A stretch of DNA of 64,000 nt from Pseudalkalibacillus sp052246725. Lineage in GTDB: Bacteria; Bacillota; Bacilli; Bacillales; Fictibacillaceae. Both the position numbers and the translations under genes were made by a program. Where the stretch lies: assembly GCA_052246725.1 (NCBI GenBank), contig JBQQCL010000015.1; one strand, written 5' to 3'. A model generated the notes under the pieces. That model was not told the origin of the DNA. It saw only the letters and a list, made by a program, of their open reading frames with translations, and searched no databases. Numbering within the stretch: position 1 is the first letter of the stretch; each line of letters begins with the position of its first letter. This document shows positions 21,966 to 31,419 of the stretch, in pieces.

Positions 21966-24185
21966 TTAAACACGGGTTTCGTCGTCTTGGTCGTTCCACA
22001 CTGGAAGGATGATTTCAGCAATTGTGCCTACATCTACTTTACTTTTGAATGAAATTTTTCCACGATGGTTCTCAATGATTTTATAACATATCATCAATCC
22101 CAATCCCGTTCCTCGTTCTTTTGTTGTGTAAAATGGCTGGCCCAAGGTTGACAGCCTTTCTTCTTCAATTCCGCAGCCTTCATCCTGGAAACAGATTCGC
22201 AGTTCATCGTCATTCAATTTTTCCGTACTGATGAAAACATTTCCACCTGAACACATCGATTCAATCGCATTTTTCAATAGATTGATGAAGACTTGTTTAA
22301 GCTGGTTTCCTTCCCCCTGGATCAATACGTTTTCAATCTGATAATCCTCATGAATGTTCACATTGTTCATGGTGGCTTCAGAATATAAGAATGAAACGAC
22401 TTCTTTTATGAGTGATACCGGATTTTGTGGCGACATTTTGGATAACTGCGGTCTCGATAGCATAAGGAATTCCCCGACAATACTGTTCACTCGATCCAGT
22501 TCTTCAAGCATGATGTCACAATACTCGCCATAACGGTGATCGGTGACGGTTTGGATCAATTGGATAAATCCCCTCAAGGAAGTGAGGGGATTACGGATTT
22601 CATGAGCGATTCCTGCAGCTAGCTCCCCAAGTACAGATAACTTGTCAGAACGGATGATCATCTCATCAAGCTTTTTCTGTTGCGTAATATCCTTAATGAC
22701 GAGGACTGTACCTTTCTTTTCATCATTGTCAGTGATCGGTGTGATCGTGATGTCTGTTAGAATCGGTTCACCTTGTTTGCGATTGATCAATTGTTCGCGT
22801 TCCTTGTGGATGGTTTGCTCCTTAATGGATTGGTCCAGTTTTACTAAAAAGTTATTATACGTAACTGAGGATTCAGGGAAAAGGATGGAAACGTGCTTTC
22901 CGATCAATTCTCCATGAGCATATTCTAAAAGCTGGATTGCTGCATCATTGGCGAATGTAATACGTCCGTAAGGGGATAAACTTAATATCCCGTCTCCCGC
23001 TGTATTTAAAATCAGTTCATTCTGCCGGTTGACCGCTTCGACTTCTTTTTCTGATTTTTTTCGTTCGCTTATGTCAGAAAGCATGAGAAGGGTCGCATTC
23101 TGATGTTCGAAATCAATCGGAAGTACAGTCATTTCTACTTCCAACGCTTTACCATCAATGGGAAGTAACTTACCCTCCATCGTAAATGAAGGGATATCCG
23201 TAGTCGCTAGCTTCCTCAGTTGGGTAGTGACGTCACTTTGGATATCCTGGTGAAGCATTTCAAGTATCGATTTTCCGACTAAACAATCGTCTGACTCGGC
23301 ATTGAATAATTCCAGGCAAGAAGAATTTACATATTTCATTTTATTTTCCACAAGTACGGCAATTGCGATAGGTGAATTCTCTACCAGAATCCGGTACCGT
23401 TCCTCACTAAGTTCTAAATCCTTTTTGTATTGAAGCTGTTTCGTGATATCACGGGCGACACCATATACTCCAGTTATCTGCCCATTGATGACGATCGGCA
23501 CCGCGGTGACCCGAAGCTCTTTCCGTTCATTTCTCTCGTTCTTGATCGCACATGGGAACGTCAAGGATTCACCTCGCATCACCTGTTGGAACTTATGCAA
23601 GGTATCAAGCTGGTAATCAGGTGCGATATAAGGTAGAAAGGTACGCTGTTTCATTTGTTCTTCAGAATGACCTGTTATTTCACTTGCAGCCTCATTGACA
23701 CTTGTGAAATAACCGTTCTCATCCAAGGAAAACACAGGATCAGGATTATAGAGGAATAGAGACTTGAAATGCTGTTCACTAGTTTCGAGCAAGAGCTCTT
23801 TTTCCTTACGATCAGTGATATCGATGCAGTTTCCAATTACCTGCACAACTTGATCATCAACGATCACCGGGCTCAATGATGCCAGATAAGAGATGTTGAA
23901 TACAGTAGCTTCGTAAGATACAACCTCACCCTCCCAGGCTTTTTCATACATCATCGTTTTCTCGATCGCTTTTTCTTCAGGTAAAAAATCCTTAAGTTCA
24001 TAGCCGACAATTTGATTCGGACCAAGGTTCATCTTTTTCAAAAGCTGCCCCTCGCAAAATGTATGTATGAACCGGCCGTTATCTATTTTTGTAAATGTGA
24101 AAATAAAACCATTCTGCTGTTGGATGATATGTTGAAGATGTTGTTTTGATAGAGCGTCGACATGTAGTGTAGTCATTCTATTCAT
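21966..24185 (-). CDS. PAS-domain sensor histidine kinase (sporulation-kinase-like)
   Basis: A soluble kinase of about 739 residues. Four PAS-type modules run in series, separated by DITDRKEKE, ARDITKQLQ, DISERKKSE and IKDITQQKK linkers. A HisKA domain follows with the phospho-acceptor His in GIAHEIRNPLTSLRGFI, then an HATPase with NLLKNAIESM, DEGCGIEEE and GTGLGLMICY. No membrane segment is visible. This architecture matches KinA/KinE-type kinases that feed the Spo0F-Spo0A phosphorelay, but orphan PAS kinases of other function look the same. The start is ambiguous: 24185 or 24176, both ATG after agagaggtgt; an upstream GTG lacks a ribosome site. No response-regulator gene is adjacent. Confidence 0.82.
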   Translation of the reverse strand: MNRMTTLHVDALSKQHLQHIIQQQNGFIFTFTKIDNGRFIHTFCEGQLLKKMNLGPNQIVGYELKDFLPEEKAIEKTMMYEKAWEGEVVSYEATVFNISYLASLSPVIVDDQVVQVIGNCIDITDRKEKELLLETSEQHFKSLFLYNPDPVFSLDENGYFTSVNEAASEITGHSEEQMKQRTFLPYIAPDYQLDTLHKFQQVMRGESLTFPCAIKNERNERKELRVTAVPIVINGQITGVYGVARDITKQLQYKKDLELSEERYRILVENSPIAIAVLVENKMKYVNSSCLELFNAESDDCLVGKSILEMLHQDIQSDVTTQLRKLATTDIPSFTMEGKLLPIDGKALEVEMTVLPIDFEHQNATLLMLSDISERKKSEKEVEAVNRQNELILNTAGDGILSLSPYGRITFANDAAIQLLEYAHGELIGKHVSILFPESSVTYNNFLVKLDQSIKEQTIHKEREQLINRKQGEPILTDITITPITDNDEKKGTVLVIKDITQQKKLDEMIIRSDKLSVLGELAAGIAHEIRNPLTSLRGFIQLIQTVTDHRYGEYCDIMLEELDRVNSIVGEFLMLSRPQLSKMSPQNPVSLIKEVVSFLYSEATMNNVNIHEDYQIENVLIQGEGNQLKQVFINLLKNAIESMCSGGNVFISTEKLNDDELRICFQDEGCGIEEERLSTLGQPFYTTKERGTGLGLMICYKIIENHRGKISFKSKVDVGTIAEIILPVWNDQDDETRV

Positions 24186-24299
24186 ACACCTCTCTAAAAA
24201 GTGAGTATGATTGATAGTTTCCACTTTTATGAAGGAACTCCTTTAATTTCAGTTATGCAGCAAACTAAATGAGTCTAAAGATATTCTTTTTTAAGTATT

Positions 24300-24334
24300 A
24301 AAAAAGAGCAGAGCACTATTGTGCCAAGCTCTTT
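24300..24334 (-). terminator. Rho-independent terminator after the O-methyltransferase gene
   Basis: Stem agagcttggcac / gtgctctgctct, four-base loop, T6 on the minus strand. Confidence 0.8.
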
Positions 24335-24374
24335 GCTGAGTTCGTATGTCATCATTCCTATTTATCTTCAATTC

Positions 24375-25001
24375 CTATTTTACCCGAGCAATTGTCAGTC
24401 CATCACCAAGTGGGACGAGAATGCTTTCAAGCTGAGGGTGGTCTGCCACTTTTTGATTATAGGCTTGTAAGGCCTTCGTATCGTTATCCTCTGGATCCTC
24501 ATGGAGTACTTTACCGTTCCACAGGGTATTGTCTGCGATGATCAAAGCACCTGGGTTAGCAAGTTGGAGGCAGTAATCCAAATAATTGCCGTAGTTTTCT
24601 TTATCAGCGTCGATGAAAAATAAGTCATAAACAGCATCACCATGAGTAAGTTTCTCCAAAGATTTGAGTGCAGGGCCGACTTCATATTGCACACGACCGG
24701 TGAAACCAGCTTCCTCAATATGTGTTTTTGCCACATTCGCATAAGACTCATGCAATTCAAGAGAGGTCAGCCGGGCTTTGTCGTTTCCTCTCAGCAGGCA
24801 GATTCCGCTATATCCACCTAAAGCACCGACCTCAAGGAGATTTTGTGCACCGGATATTTTAACAAGCAGTGTTAATAGTTTACCTGACTCCGGTGAAACG
24901 GATATCGTCGGCATTCCGATCTTAAGCATATTTTCCGTGATTTTTTCGAGATCTTCGTCTTTTTGTACGAAAAGTGTTTGGATGTAAGTTTCTAAATTCA
25001 T
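24375..25001 (-). CDS. SAM-dependent O-methyltransferase (COMT/YrrM class)
   Basis: The 208-residue class I methyltransferase is of the family 3 O-methyltransferase type. The AdoMet motif is LLEVGALGGYSGICL (about residues 57-71), with TSLELHESYANVAK next and the metal-binding DLFFIDADKENYGNY and IIADNTLWNGKV segments. Such enzymes methylate catechol-like hydroxyl groups with Mg2+; the physiological substrate here is unknown. The ATG overlaps the stop of the upstream membrane-protein gene, so the two are coupled. Confidence 0.82.
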   Translation of the reverse strand: MNLETYIQTLFVQKDEDLEKITENMLKIGMPTISVSPESGKLLTLLVKISGAQNLLEVGALGGYSGICLLRGNDKARLTSLELHESYANVAKTHIEEAGFTGRVQYEVGPALKSLEKLTHGDAVYDLFFIDADKENYGNYLDYCLQLANPGALIIADNTLWNGKVLHEDPEDNDTKALQAYNQKVADHPQLESILVPLGDGLTIARVK

Positions 25002-25453
25002 ATTTTTCCATCCTCTCCTATTTGGATGTAAGTTTGTTCTTTGTATTCAACACTATAAATGATAGTGAAGCCGAATACGATGCCAGCAAAGAAATGGAGC
25101 TTTTCATTGCCGTAAAGCAAGTTTGCAAAAGGAATCAAATCGCCCCAGCCAAAAAGGGAGAAATAATAAGCAGGAAAAAGCAAGACAAGAAGAGAAGGAA
25201 CTCCGAATATAAGCAGCTTTTTCCAATTGATTTTCAGGTTCCGGCTGTTTTTCAAAGAGATGTCGCCCAAGGGAACCGCCAACGCCATTCCAAACAAGAT
25301 TGGAAACAAGATTGAATAATAAAAGACGGGTGTGAGCAGGAAATTCTGTTCTGCTTTTACATGAAGTAGACCTTCAATCTTAAAACCAGCAATCAAGAAA
25401 ACGCTGTATAGGATCAAATATATGAAATAACGGATTGCGGATGATTGTTTCAT
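24998..25453 (-). CDS. Membrane protein of unknown function (151 aa)
   Basis: Four hydrophobic segments are apparent (about residues 8-28, 41-62, 81-102 and 121-138), so it is an integral membrane protein. The start at 25453 follows tggaggtctttcag; the end overlaps the methyltransferase start in an ATGA arrangement. No family recognised. Confidence 0.65.
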   Translation of the reverse strand: MKQSSAIRYFIYLILYSVFLIAGFKIEGLLHVKAEQNFLLTPVFYYSILFPILFGMALAVPLGDISLKNSRNLKINWKKLLIFGVPSLLVLLFPAYYFSLFGWGDLIPFANLLYGNEKLHFFAGIVFGFTIIYSVEYKEQTYIQIGEDGKI

Positions 25454-25597
25454 CTGAAAGACCTCCATTATGAGTTCTTTTTTTGATATTAACTGAAAGC
25501 AGATATGAGGTTAAGTGAGTATATTTCCTCTTTATTGGAAACGACTCCTACGAAAATAACTTTTTAAAAGGCTCTTTCTTAAGTATTTTTAAAAAAT

Positions 25598-25747
25598 CAC
25601 CTTGTGCAAGTTGATTGGAGAGCAAGGTGCGAGACTCCAGCGGGATCAGCGGGACAGGTGAGACCATTGAATGTCGCAAGGCGACGAGTGGTCTCACCGC
25701 ACGCCCCGCGGAAAGCGAGCATCCTGGAGCGGAAATCAACGACTTTT
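25598..25747 (+). repeat. Dispersed palindromic repeat, family A, short form (copy 2)
   Basis: It has the same ends as the 2.5-kb copy but a different, shorter centre (gggacaggtgagaccattga ... gtggtctcaccgcacgcc) that forms its own hairpin. Confidence 0.85.
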
Positions 25748-25749
25748 AA

Positions 25750-25836
25750 AGAAAACTTGGCGAGACCAAGCCTTTTGTAGGTCGAGCCTTAGATGCCCTT
25801 ATACTGAAGAAAGCATTTTATACTTTCTTTAAGTGC
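25750..25836 (-). repeat. Dispersed repeat, family B (copy 3)
   Basis: It is nearly identical to 2860-2946 and again directly follows a family A repeat, ending shortly before the acetyltransferase gene. Confidence 0.75.
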
Positions 25837-25898
25837 AAGTGCAACAAAGTTTGCGAAAACGGGCTTTTAAAAAAGCTATTAAAGAAAAGGTGATCTTG

Positions 25899-27245
25899 AT
25901 GATCGAGTCTGGCAATCTATTCGTACGTCCCTTGAAAAAAGAGGATGCCGTCCATTTGGTCAAATGGTTGAATGATCCAGAAGTTTTGCAGTGGTATGAA
26001 GGACGGGATCGCCCCCATGACCTTAACAAAGTCTATGAGCATTTTTATGAATGTGATAATCGGGTCATTAAGAATCTTGTAATGTGGAATCAGACTCCGA
26101 TTGGTTATGTTCAATATTACCCTTTATCGGAAAAAGAGAAAAGAATTTATGGCTATAAACGTGATGAATCTTTATACGGAATGGATCAATTCATCGGAGA
26201 GCTCTCGTATCAGGACCGAGGGATCGGGACACAGCTCGTTAATACGGTTGCCGCGTTTCTTTTCAATAAGCTCGAAGCAGGAAAGGTTGTTATGGATCCC
26301 CAGCTGCGTAATCCACGTGCACTCAGATGTTATGAAAAATGCGGCTTCCGTCCTGTACGATACTTGAAATCCCATGAAATGCATGAAGGGAAAAAGGAAG
26401 ATTGTCTATTAATCGAGAAGATCAGGAGTTGGTTGAAATTGAATGAATGGAAGCAATCGCTTGAAAACGCGATTGAACAGCGAAACTGGAGTCAGGTTAT
26501 CATTTTATTAGAAAAAGAGAAGACGAAACATGCGGGTAGTGCGCCTGCAGCAACCAAACGCAAAGTCATCAAAGCGATCTTAAAGCAATGGAAAGCTTAT
26601 TCCGATGTCCTTTGGGCCGGAGCGGAATTTTTAGGAGACTCGGAAAGCCCTTCTGCAAAAGAGGTCAGTGCCCATCTGATTCCCGAAGTTTATGAGTTTT
26701 ATCCTGAAGAGTGTGCCCAACTTCTACATAAAATTGCGGATGATGCCAATTGGGAAGTGAGGGAATGGGGTGCAAGCGGCTGTTGTGAGATCTTGACTGA
26801 ACGTTTTGAGAAATTCTATCCTGTCATGGAAGTGTGGAAGGAGGATGATTCTGAAAACATTCGGCGAGCGACAGTGTTATCCGTCATGTATGCAAGTAAA
26901 TCCTTAGATGAATCCTATGCTCCCAGGCTGTTGAAAATCATTGAGCCTCTTATGAAAGACGATTCGGAGTATGTGAAGAAAAACCTGGGGGCATTTGCAA
27001 TCGGGGATGGGTTATTGAAGCGATACCCTGAACATGTCCTCTCATGGTTGAAGTCGCTTGTCGGTTTTGATGATGAGACAGTACGTTGTAATGTTGCGAT
27101 GGTGTTTTCAGCAGCAGCGGCAAGGTCTTATTATAAAGAAGGGGATAAGCTGTTGGCTCAATTGGAAAAAGATGAACGGAATACGATACAACGAGCAGTG
27201 AAAAAAGCCCGGAGGAATTTGGATAAGGCGATTAGAGTAACGTAA
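25899..27245 (+). CDS. GNAT acetyltransferase fused to a HEAT-like repeat domain
   Basis: The protein has 448 residues. Residues 1 to about 175 are an AAC(6')-type GNAT domain (LFVRPLKKEDAVHLVKWLND; acetyl-CoA loop in YQDRGIGTQLV; DPQLRNPRALRCYEKCGF). Residues of about 190-445 are an all-helical array with repeats such as DANWEVREWGAS and DDSENIRRATVL, typical of HEAT or DNA-alkylation-repair-like folds. The ATG at 25899 follows aaaaggtgat. The upstream part of the frame lies in a repeat. The enzyme may acetylate an aminoglycoside-like or protein amine, with the HEAT part binding a partner; the combination is not one I recognise as characterised. Confidence 0.72.
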   Translation: MIESGNLFVRPLKKEDAVHLVKWLNDPEVLQWYEGRDRPHDLNKVYEHFYECDNRVIKNLVMWNQTPIGYVQYYPLSEKEKRIYGYKRDESLYGMDQFIGELSYQDRGIGTQLVNTVAAFLFNKLEAGKVVMDPQLRNPRALRCYEKCGFRPVRYLKSHEMHEGKKEDCLLIEKIRSWLKLNEWKQSLENAIEQRNWSQVIILLEKEKTKHAGSAPAATKRKVIKAILKQWKAYSDVLWAGAEFLGDSESPSAKEVSAHLIPEVYEFYPEECAQLLHKIADDANWEVREWGASGCCEILTERFEKFYPVMEVWKEDDSENIRRATVLSVMYASKSLDESYAPRLLKIIEPLMKDDSEYVKKNLGAFAIGDGLLKRYPEHVLSWLKSLVGFDDETVRCNVAMVFSAAAARSYYKEGDKLLAQLEKDERNTIQRAVKKARRNLDKAIRVT

Positions 27246-27384
27246 AAATTAATTCAGATTAATTTCCAAAAAGTAGTTGAATCCCACCCCTGATTCTGTA
27301 AAATAGTCTTAATACCAAACGACGTTATATTGGACGTTACATTAATGGTAGATATGACTTTTTGTAATGAAGAGGGGGATAGGG

Positions 27385-28185
27385 ATGATCAGAAAGCTGA
27401 CAGAAAAAGATCATGAACAGGTGATGTCGTTTTTAAGTGAAGAAAAAGCTATTAATCTGTTCATCATCGGAGATATTGAAAACTTCGGCTATGAAACGAA
27501 TTTTCAGCAAATTTGGGGTGAATGGAACGAAGCGGACGAATTGATTGCAATCCTGCTCCGTTATAAAGAAAATTTCATTCCATATGCGAAAGGACCATTT
27601 GATGTGGATGGGTTCGCAAAAATCATTACCTCAGACGAAAACTTTCGCATTTTATCTGGGAAAGAAGACATTCTTGAGCAATTTGGAGATTATATATCCT
27701 CGAACAAGAAAAGAAGCATGTATTTCGCGGAAATGACCAACGGTGACATGCTGCCGCGTGCTTTTGATCGAGAGTGTATACGGATTGCAGAAGAAGAGGA
27801 CGTTGAAGCGATCTTTAGGCTGAGGGAAAGGATCGAAGAATTCACCGGTTCCATATCTTCTCGTGAAAGCCTGCTCCATACGATCAGAACAAATACGGGT
27901 CGAACCTATCTTGTCGAAGAAGGGGATCAAGCAATTGCCAGTGTGTCGACCACAGCTGAAAATTCGATGTCAGCTATGGTCGTCGGCGTCTGTACAGACA
28001 CAGCCCACCGCAATAAAGGTCTTGCTTCCAGGTCCTTAAGTGTCCTTTGTGAAGACGTATTGAAAGAGGGAAAGACCTTATGTCTGTTTTACGATAACCC
28101 GGCTGCAGGTTCGATTTACAAGCGGTTAGGCTTCAAGGATATCGGTCGTTGGACGATGTGGCATAACACGGAAAATCAGGCTTGA
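27385..28185 (+). CDS. GNAT family N-acetyltransferase (266 aa)
   Basis: The C-terminal half (about residues 130-266) carries the GNAT acetyl-CoA motif VCTDTAHRNKGLASRSLSV and a terminal YDNPAAGSIYKRLGF. The N-terminal half is a degenerate GNAT-like domain, as in ZwfA/FR47-type proteins. The start at 27385 follows gaggggg. The substrate is unknown. It follows the other acetyltransferase but has its own 140-base upstream region. Confidence 0.78.
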   Translation: MIRKLTEKDHEQVMSFLSEEKAINLFIIGDIENFGYETNFQQIWGEWNEADELIAILLRYKENFIPYAKGPFDVDGFAKIITSDENFRILSGKEDILEQFGDYISSNKKRSMYFAEMTNGDMLPRAFDRECIRIAEEEDVEAIFRLRERIEEFTGSISSRESLLHTIRTNTGRTYLVEEGDQAIASVSTTAENSMSAMVVGVCTDTAHRNKGLASRSLSVLCEDVLKEGKTLCLFYDNPAAGSIYKRLGFKDIGRWTMWHNTENQA

Positions 28186-28246
28186 TTGGCTGGAATTTTT
28201 CAGGTAATATGGTAGTAATTACGATTGGAATTAGGAGGTGTAAGGA

Positions 28247-28372
28247 ATGCTTACAGGATTGTTTCGTATTTTGGATTGGCTGACAGTTGAAGTCCGTTCC
28301 ATAACGCATGATTTTGCGTTCGACGGGAGAAGTATGTCCATTTTTCCAAATACGAAAATGATCAACACGTAA
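28247..28372 (+). CDS. Small protein of unknown function (41 aa)
   Basis: ATG at 28247 with aggaggtgtaagga directly upstream, one of the best ribosome sites in the region. The product is MLTGLFRILDWLTVEVRSIT followed by about 20 further residues ending in KMINT. The N-terminal half is amphipathic. It ends 40 bases before a strong terminator and appears to be the last gene of the unit. No family recognised. Confidence 0.6.
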   Translation: MLTGLFRILDWLTVEVRSITHDFAFDGRSMSIFPNTKMINT

Positions 28373-28411
28373 GCAGAACCTTATCCCTTTCATCCTTTTA
28401 AAAGTACGGAT

Positions 28412-28445
28412 AACCATGGGCAGGTCAGCTTGCTCATGGTTTTTT
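28412..28445 (+). terminator. Rho-independent terminator
   Basis: Stem aaccatgggca / tgctcatggtt followed by T6. Confidence 0.85.
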
Positions 28446-28494
28446 GCTATCTAAAAATCTAAGGAAAATTCAATTATAAAAGGAGACTAATTTC

Positions 28495-30120
28495 ATGATC
28501 GTAACATCACTAAATAACATCGCTAAAACGTACGCAGGTACTTGGATTTTTGAAGATATATCACTACAAATCTATGAAAAAGACCGTATAGCACTCATCG
28601 GCCCGAATGGGGCTGGAAAATCCACATTGATGAAGTGCATTGCGGGAATCGAACACGTCAACAAAGGCAACATTTCATATAAAAAAGAGTTGTCAATCGG
28701 CATGCTGGATCAAATTCCTGATATCGAGGAAGGTTTGACTGTTGAAAAAGTGCTAAAGCAATCGTTTATTGAAGTGTACGAAATCGAACAACAATTGAAA
28801 CAGGTCACTGAAAAAATGGCAGATCCTGATGAACAAGATCATCTTGAGAAGCATTTCAACAAATTCAGTAAGCTGCAGAACCGCTTGGAAGAAGTAAATG
28901 GTTACGCAGTCGACTCGAAAATAAAAGGAGTTTTGCATGGACTTGGATTGGAACGTTTAAGCGATAAGCCTTTTCAATCGTTGAGCGGTGGAGAACAGAC
29001 GAAGGTCGGGCTTGCTGCTATCTTGCTTGAAGAACCTGATCTGCTTTTACTCGATGAGCCGACGAACCATCTGGATATGGAAGCACTTGACTGGTTGGAG
29101 GAATACATCTGTAATTATGATGGAGCGGTCGTTATCATTTCGCATGATCGTTATTTCCTTGATGCAGTTGCTACGAAAACAATGGAGATCGATTCAGGGA
29201 TCATCGAGGAATATAAAGGGAATTATTCATCCTTCGTAAAAGAAAAAGAAAAACGTTTGATGCTCGAATTCCAGGCTTATCAGGACCAGCAGAAGAAAAT
29301 CAAAAAAATGAAAGAAGCGATTAAACGGATGCGGGAGTGGGCGATTCGGGCTGACAATCCAAAGATGCACAAGCGCGCTCGGAATATGGAACGAGCACTA
29401 GAACGTATGGATAAGATCGATCGTCCTAAGCTCGAACGGCAGACGGCAGCCCTTGGATTCAATTCCGCCAAACGCAGTGGGAAAGATGTCGTCATTTTCG
29501 AATACGTCACAAAGGATATCGGAGACCGTATGTTGTTTGAAAATTTGAGCATGTTGCTTCAATACAGGGAACGTGCTGCGATCATCGGTAAAAACGGGGT
29601 CGGCAAGTCAACAATCCTCCGTTTGATTTTAGGGGAAATCGAGGCTGATCATGGAAATATCCGTATCGGAGCATCGGTCAAGATCGGTTACTTGTCGCAA
29701 AAAGGGCTGACAGGTTACGAAGACTGGACGGTCCTCAATGCCTATCGGGATATCGCGAAGGTCGAGGAAGGCGAAGCACGCTATCGGTTAAGCCGGTTCC
29801 TGTTTTTCGGAAAAGACGTTTTTCAAAAGGTGAATAAGTTGAGCGGCGGTGAGCGGACTCGATTACGACTAGCACAAATGATGTCCGAGAACTATAATCT
29901 GTTGCTGCTTGATGAGCCGACGAACCATCTTGATATCGAATCGCGAGAGGCATTGGAAGAGGCGCTGGAAGGGTTTCAAGGTACGATTCTAGTCGTTTCG
30001 CATGACCGGTACTTTTTGAACAAGCTGATGGACCGGACGTACTGGCTGGAAGACCAACAGCTGAAAAGCTACATCGGCAATTATGAAGCCGCAAAAGAAA
30101 AAAGAATACAATTGAGTTGA
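28495..30120 (+). CDS. ABC-F family ATPase
   Basis: The 541-residue protein has two ATP-binding cassettes without membrane segments. First cassette: GPNGAGKST (about 36-44), LSGGEQTKVGLA, LLLLDEPTNHLD and ISHDRYFL. A charged linker follows (KKIKKMKEAIKRMREWAIRA). Second cassette: GKNGVGKST, LSGGERTRLRLA, LLLLDEPTNHLD and VSHDRYFL. ABC-F proteins bind the ribosomal E site and either rescue stalled translation or protect from antibiotics. The length and linker resemble housekeeping YkpA/YbiT or YfmM types, but an antibiotic-protection role cannot be excluded. Confidence 0.88.
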   Translation: MIVTSLNNIAKTYAGTWIFEDISLQIYEKDRIALIGPNGAGKSTLMKCIAGIEHVNKGNISYKKELSIGMLDQIPDIEEGLTVEKVLKQSFIEVYEIEQQLKQVTEKMADPDEQDHLEKHFNKFSKLQNRLEEVNGYAVDSKIKGVLHGLGLERLSDKPFQSLSGGEQTKVGLAAILLEEPDLLLLDEPTNHLDMEALDWLEEYICNYDGAVVIISHDRYFLDAVATKTMEIDSGIIEEYKGNYSSFVKEKEKRLMLEFQAYQDQQKKIKKMKEAIKRMREWAIRADNPKMHKRARNMERALERMDKIDRPKLERQTAALGFNSAKRSGKDVVIFEYVTKDIGDRMLFENLSMLLQYRERAAIIGKNGVGKSTILRLILGEIEADHGNIRIGASVKIGYLSQKGLTGYEDWTVLNAYRDIAKVEEGEARYRLSRFLFFGKDVFQKVNKLSGGERTRLRLAQMMSENYNLLLLDEPTNHLDIESREALEEALEGFQGTILVVSHDRYFLNKLMDRTYWLEDQQLKSYIGNYEAAKEKRIQLS

Positions 30121-30133
30121 ATTTGATTCGGGG

Positions 30134-30160
30134 GGCTGGCACATGGTGTCGGTCTTTTTC
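30134..30160 (+). terminator. Rho-independent terminator after ABC-F gene
   Basis: Stem ggctggcac / gtgtcggtc with G-U pairs, three-base loop, T5. Confidence 0.7.
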
Positions 30161-30386
30161 TTAGTTGTTTTGTTGGACTGAACCAAGGGTGCATGAGGTT
30201 ATCGCGGTTCATGAGGTACTCAAATTGAGAAAAACGGAATTTGAGGTGCTCAAGAAGCCGTTTAGAAGTTTTGAGTACTTCATGAGGATTCATAGACCGT
30301 TTGGGCACTAAAAACATGAAGGAAGTGCGTCAAAATGATGGTTTTATATTATGGGACTCTAGTTTGTGAAAAATGAAAACGAGGCA

Positions 30387-30480
30387 TTCTGACCGTGAAA
30401 ACCGGATAAGTCCAAATTGACGGATAGAAAGAGGGACTTTCTGACCGTGAAAAACGGATAAGCCCAAATTAACGGATAGA
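30387..30480 (+). repeat. Two 42-bp direct repeats, 52-bp period
   Basis: Copies at 30387-30428 and 30439-30480 differ at about three positions; each contains ttctgaccgtgaaaa and cggatagaaa/cggatagaca. They lie in the 460-base gap between the ABC-F terminator and the next gene, in which no gene was recognised. An earlier stretch (30200-30290) also has loosely repeated catgaggt/gaggtgctc words. Confidence 0.75.
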
Positions 30481-30618
30481 CAGTACTCACGTCGGGCTCT
30501 CTCCCATGATTCTCCCCCAAGCCCCCCCTCCCCCTAACACTGGAAAAAATTCTCATCCTCCAGCTATTGCATATAGAACTTATGTTCGCATATAATAATT
30601 AAAAATGGAGGGTTGAGC

Positions 30619-30849
30619 ATGAGAAGGATGTTAATTCGATCATTTGAACAGAAGAAGCCGGTTGAAATCGTCTATCTGTCCAACGATGGTACGATTACAC
30701 AGCGTATGGTCTGGATCACTTCGCTCACGGAAACGACGATGACAGGATATTGTTCCTTAAGAAAACAGACTCGGACTTTCAGCATCGATCGAATTCTTTC
30801 AGCACGCATGCTTCCATTGCGAAAAAATAGAAACAACAACGCTGGATAA
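30619..30849 (+). CDS. Small WYL-like domain protein (76 aa)
   Basis: It begins MRRMLIRSFEQKKPVEIVYL and contains a beta-rich stretch ending TRTFSIDRILSARML, resembling the core of a WYL ligand-binding domain without a DNA-binding part. The ATG at 30619 follows ggaggg. It is 16 bases upstream of the next gene and likely co-transcribed. Similar short proteins are encoded near addB in other Bacillaceae as I recall; their function is unknown. Confidence 0.55.
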   Translation: MRRMLIRSFEQKKPVEIVYLSNDGTITQRMVWITSLTETTMTGYCSLRKQTRTFSIDRILSARMLPLRKNRNNNAG

Positions 30850-30865
30850 GGAGGGGCATAGATTC

Positions 30866-31249
30866 ATGTATGCGACAAAAGAGGAAAGCCTGCTTATCGA
30901 TCGTTTCATTCTGTATCCGATGTTATTGACAATCCTCAATCGTGATTTGCAAATTTTCCAACGTTCACCACTCAAGTTCACCCAGCCTTATGTCCTCTGG
31001 ATTGAAAAAAGGATGACAGAAATCTCACATGAACTTCACCACATCCGGAAGGAAATGAAAGCGAAGAACATTAAAGTATCCTTTCATCGCAGGTACGAAG
31101 ATACATCAGAATATAACATCATCGTCCGCGGCTATCATGAAGTCATCAAATATTCCAACTTCCACCTTCGAAATCAAGCGGAACTGACACTCCAACGTCT
31201 TTTCCTCGACCAAGCATGGAAAGAACCGAGCACAGGCGATTTGCATTGA
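30866..31249 (+). CDS. Conserved hypothetical protein (127 aa)
   Basis: A soluble, mostly helical protein (MYATKEESLLIDRFILYPML, HELHHIRKEMKAKNIKVSFH). The ATG follows aaggagggg by about ten bases and the small WYL-like gene by 16 bases. I do not recognise a family. Confidence 0.6.
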   Translation: MYATKEESLLIDRFILYPMLLTILNRDLQIFQRSPLKFTQPYVLWIEKRMTEISHELHHIRKEMKAKNIKVSFHRRYEDTSEYNIIVRGYHEVIKYSNFHLRNQAELTLQRLFLDQAWKEPSTGDLH

Positions 31250-31262
31250 CTGTTCTTCAATA

Positions 31263-31336
31263 CTTGCACTTAAAGAAAGTATAAGTGCCACTATGGCTCA
31301 GCCTACGCCAAGGCTTGGCCATGCCAGTTTTCTTTA
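31263..31336 (+). repeat. Dispersed repeat, family B (copy 4)
   Basis: It begins gcacttaaagaaagtataag and ends near gccagttttcttt, upstream of addB. Confidence 0.65.
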
Positions 31337-31419
31337 GCAAATCTTAAAACCTACAAAAGCATGCAAAAAAATGAGATAATAGAAACTATGATTGTGAGGA
31401 TTCGGAAAGGAGAATGTAC

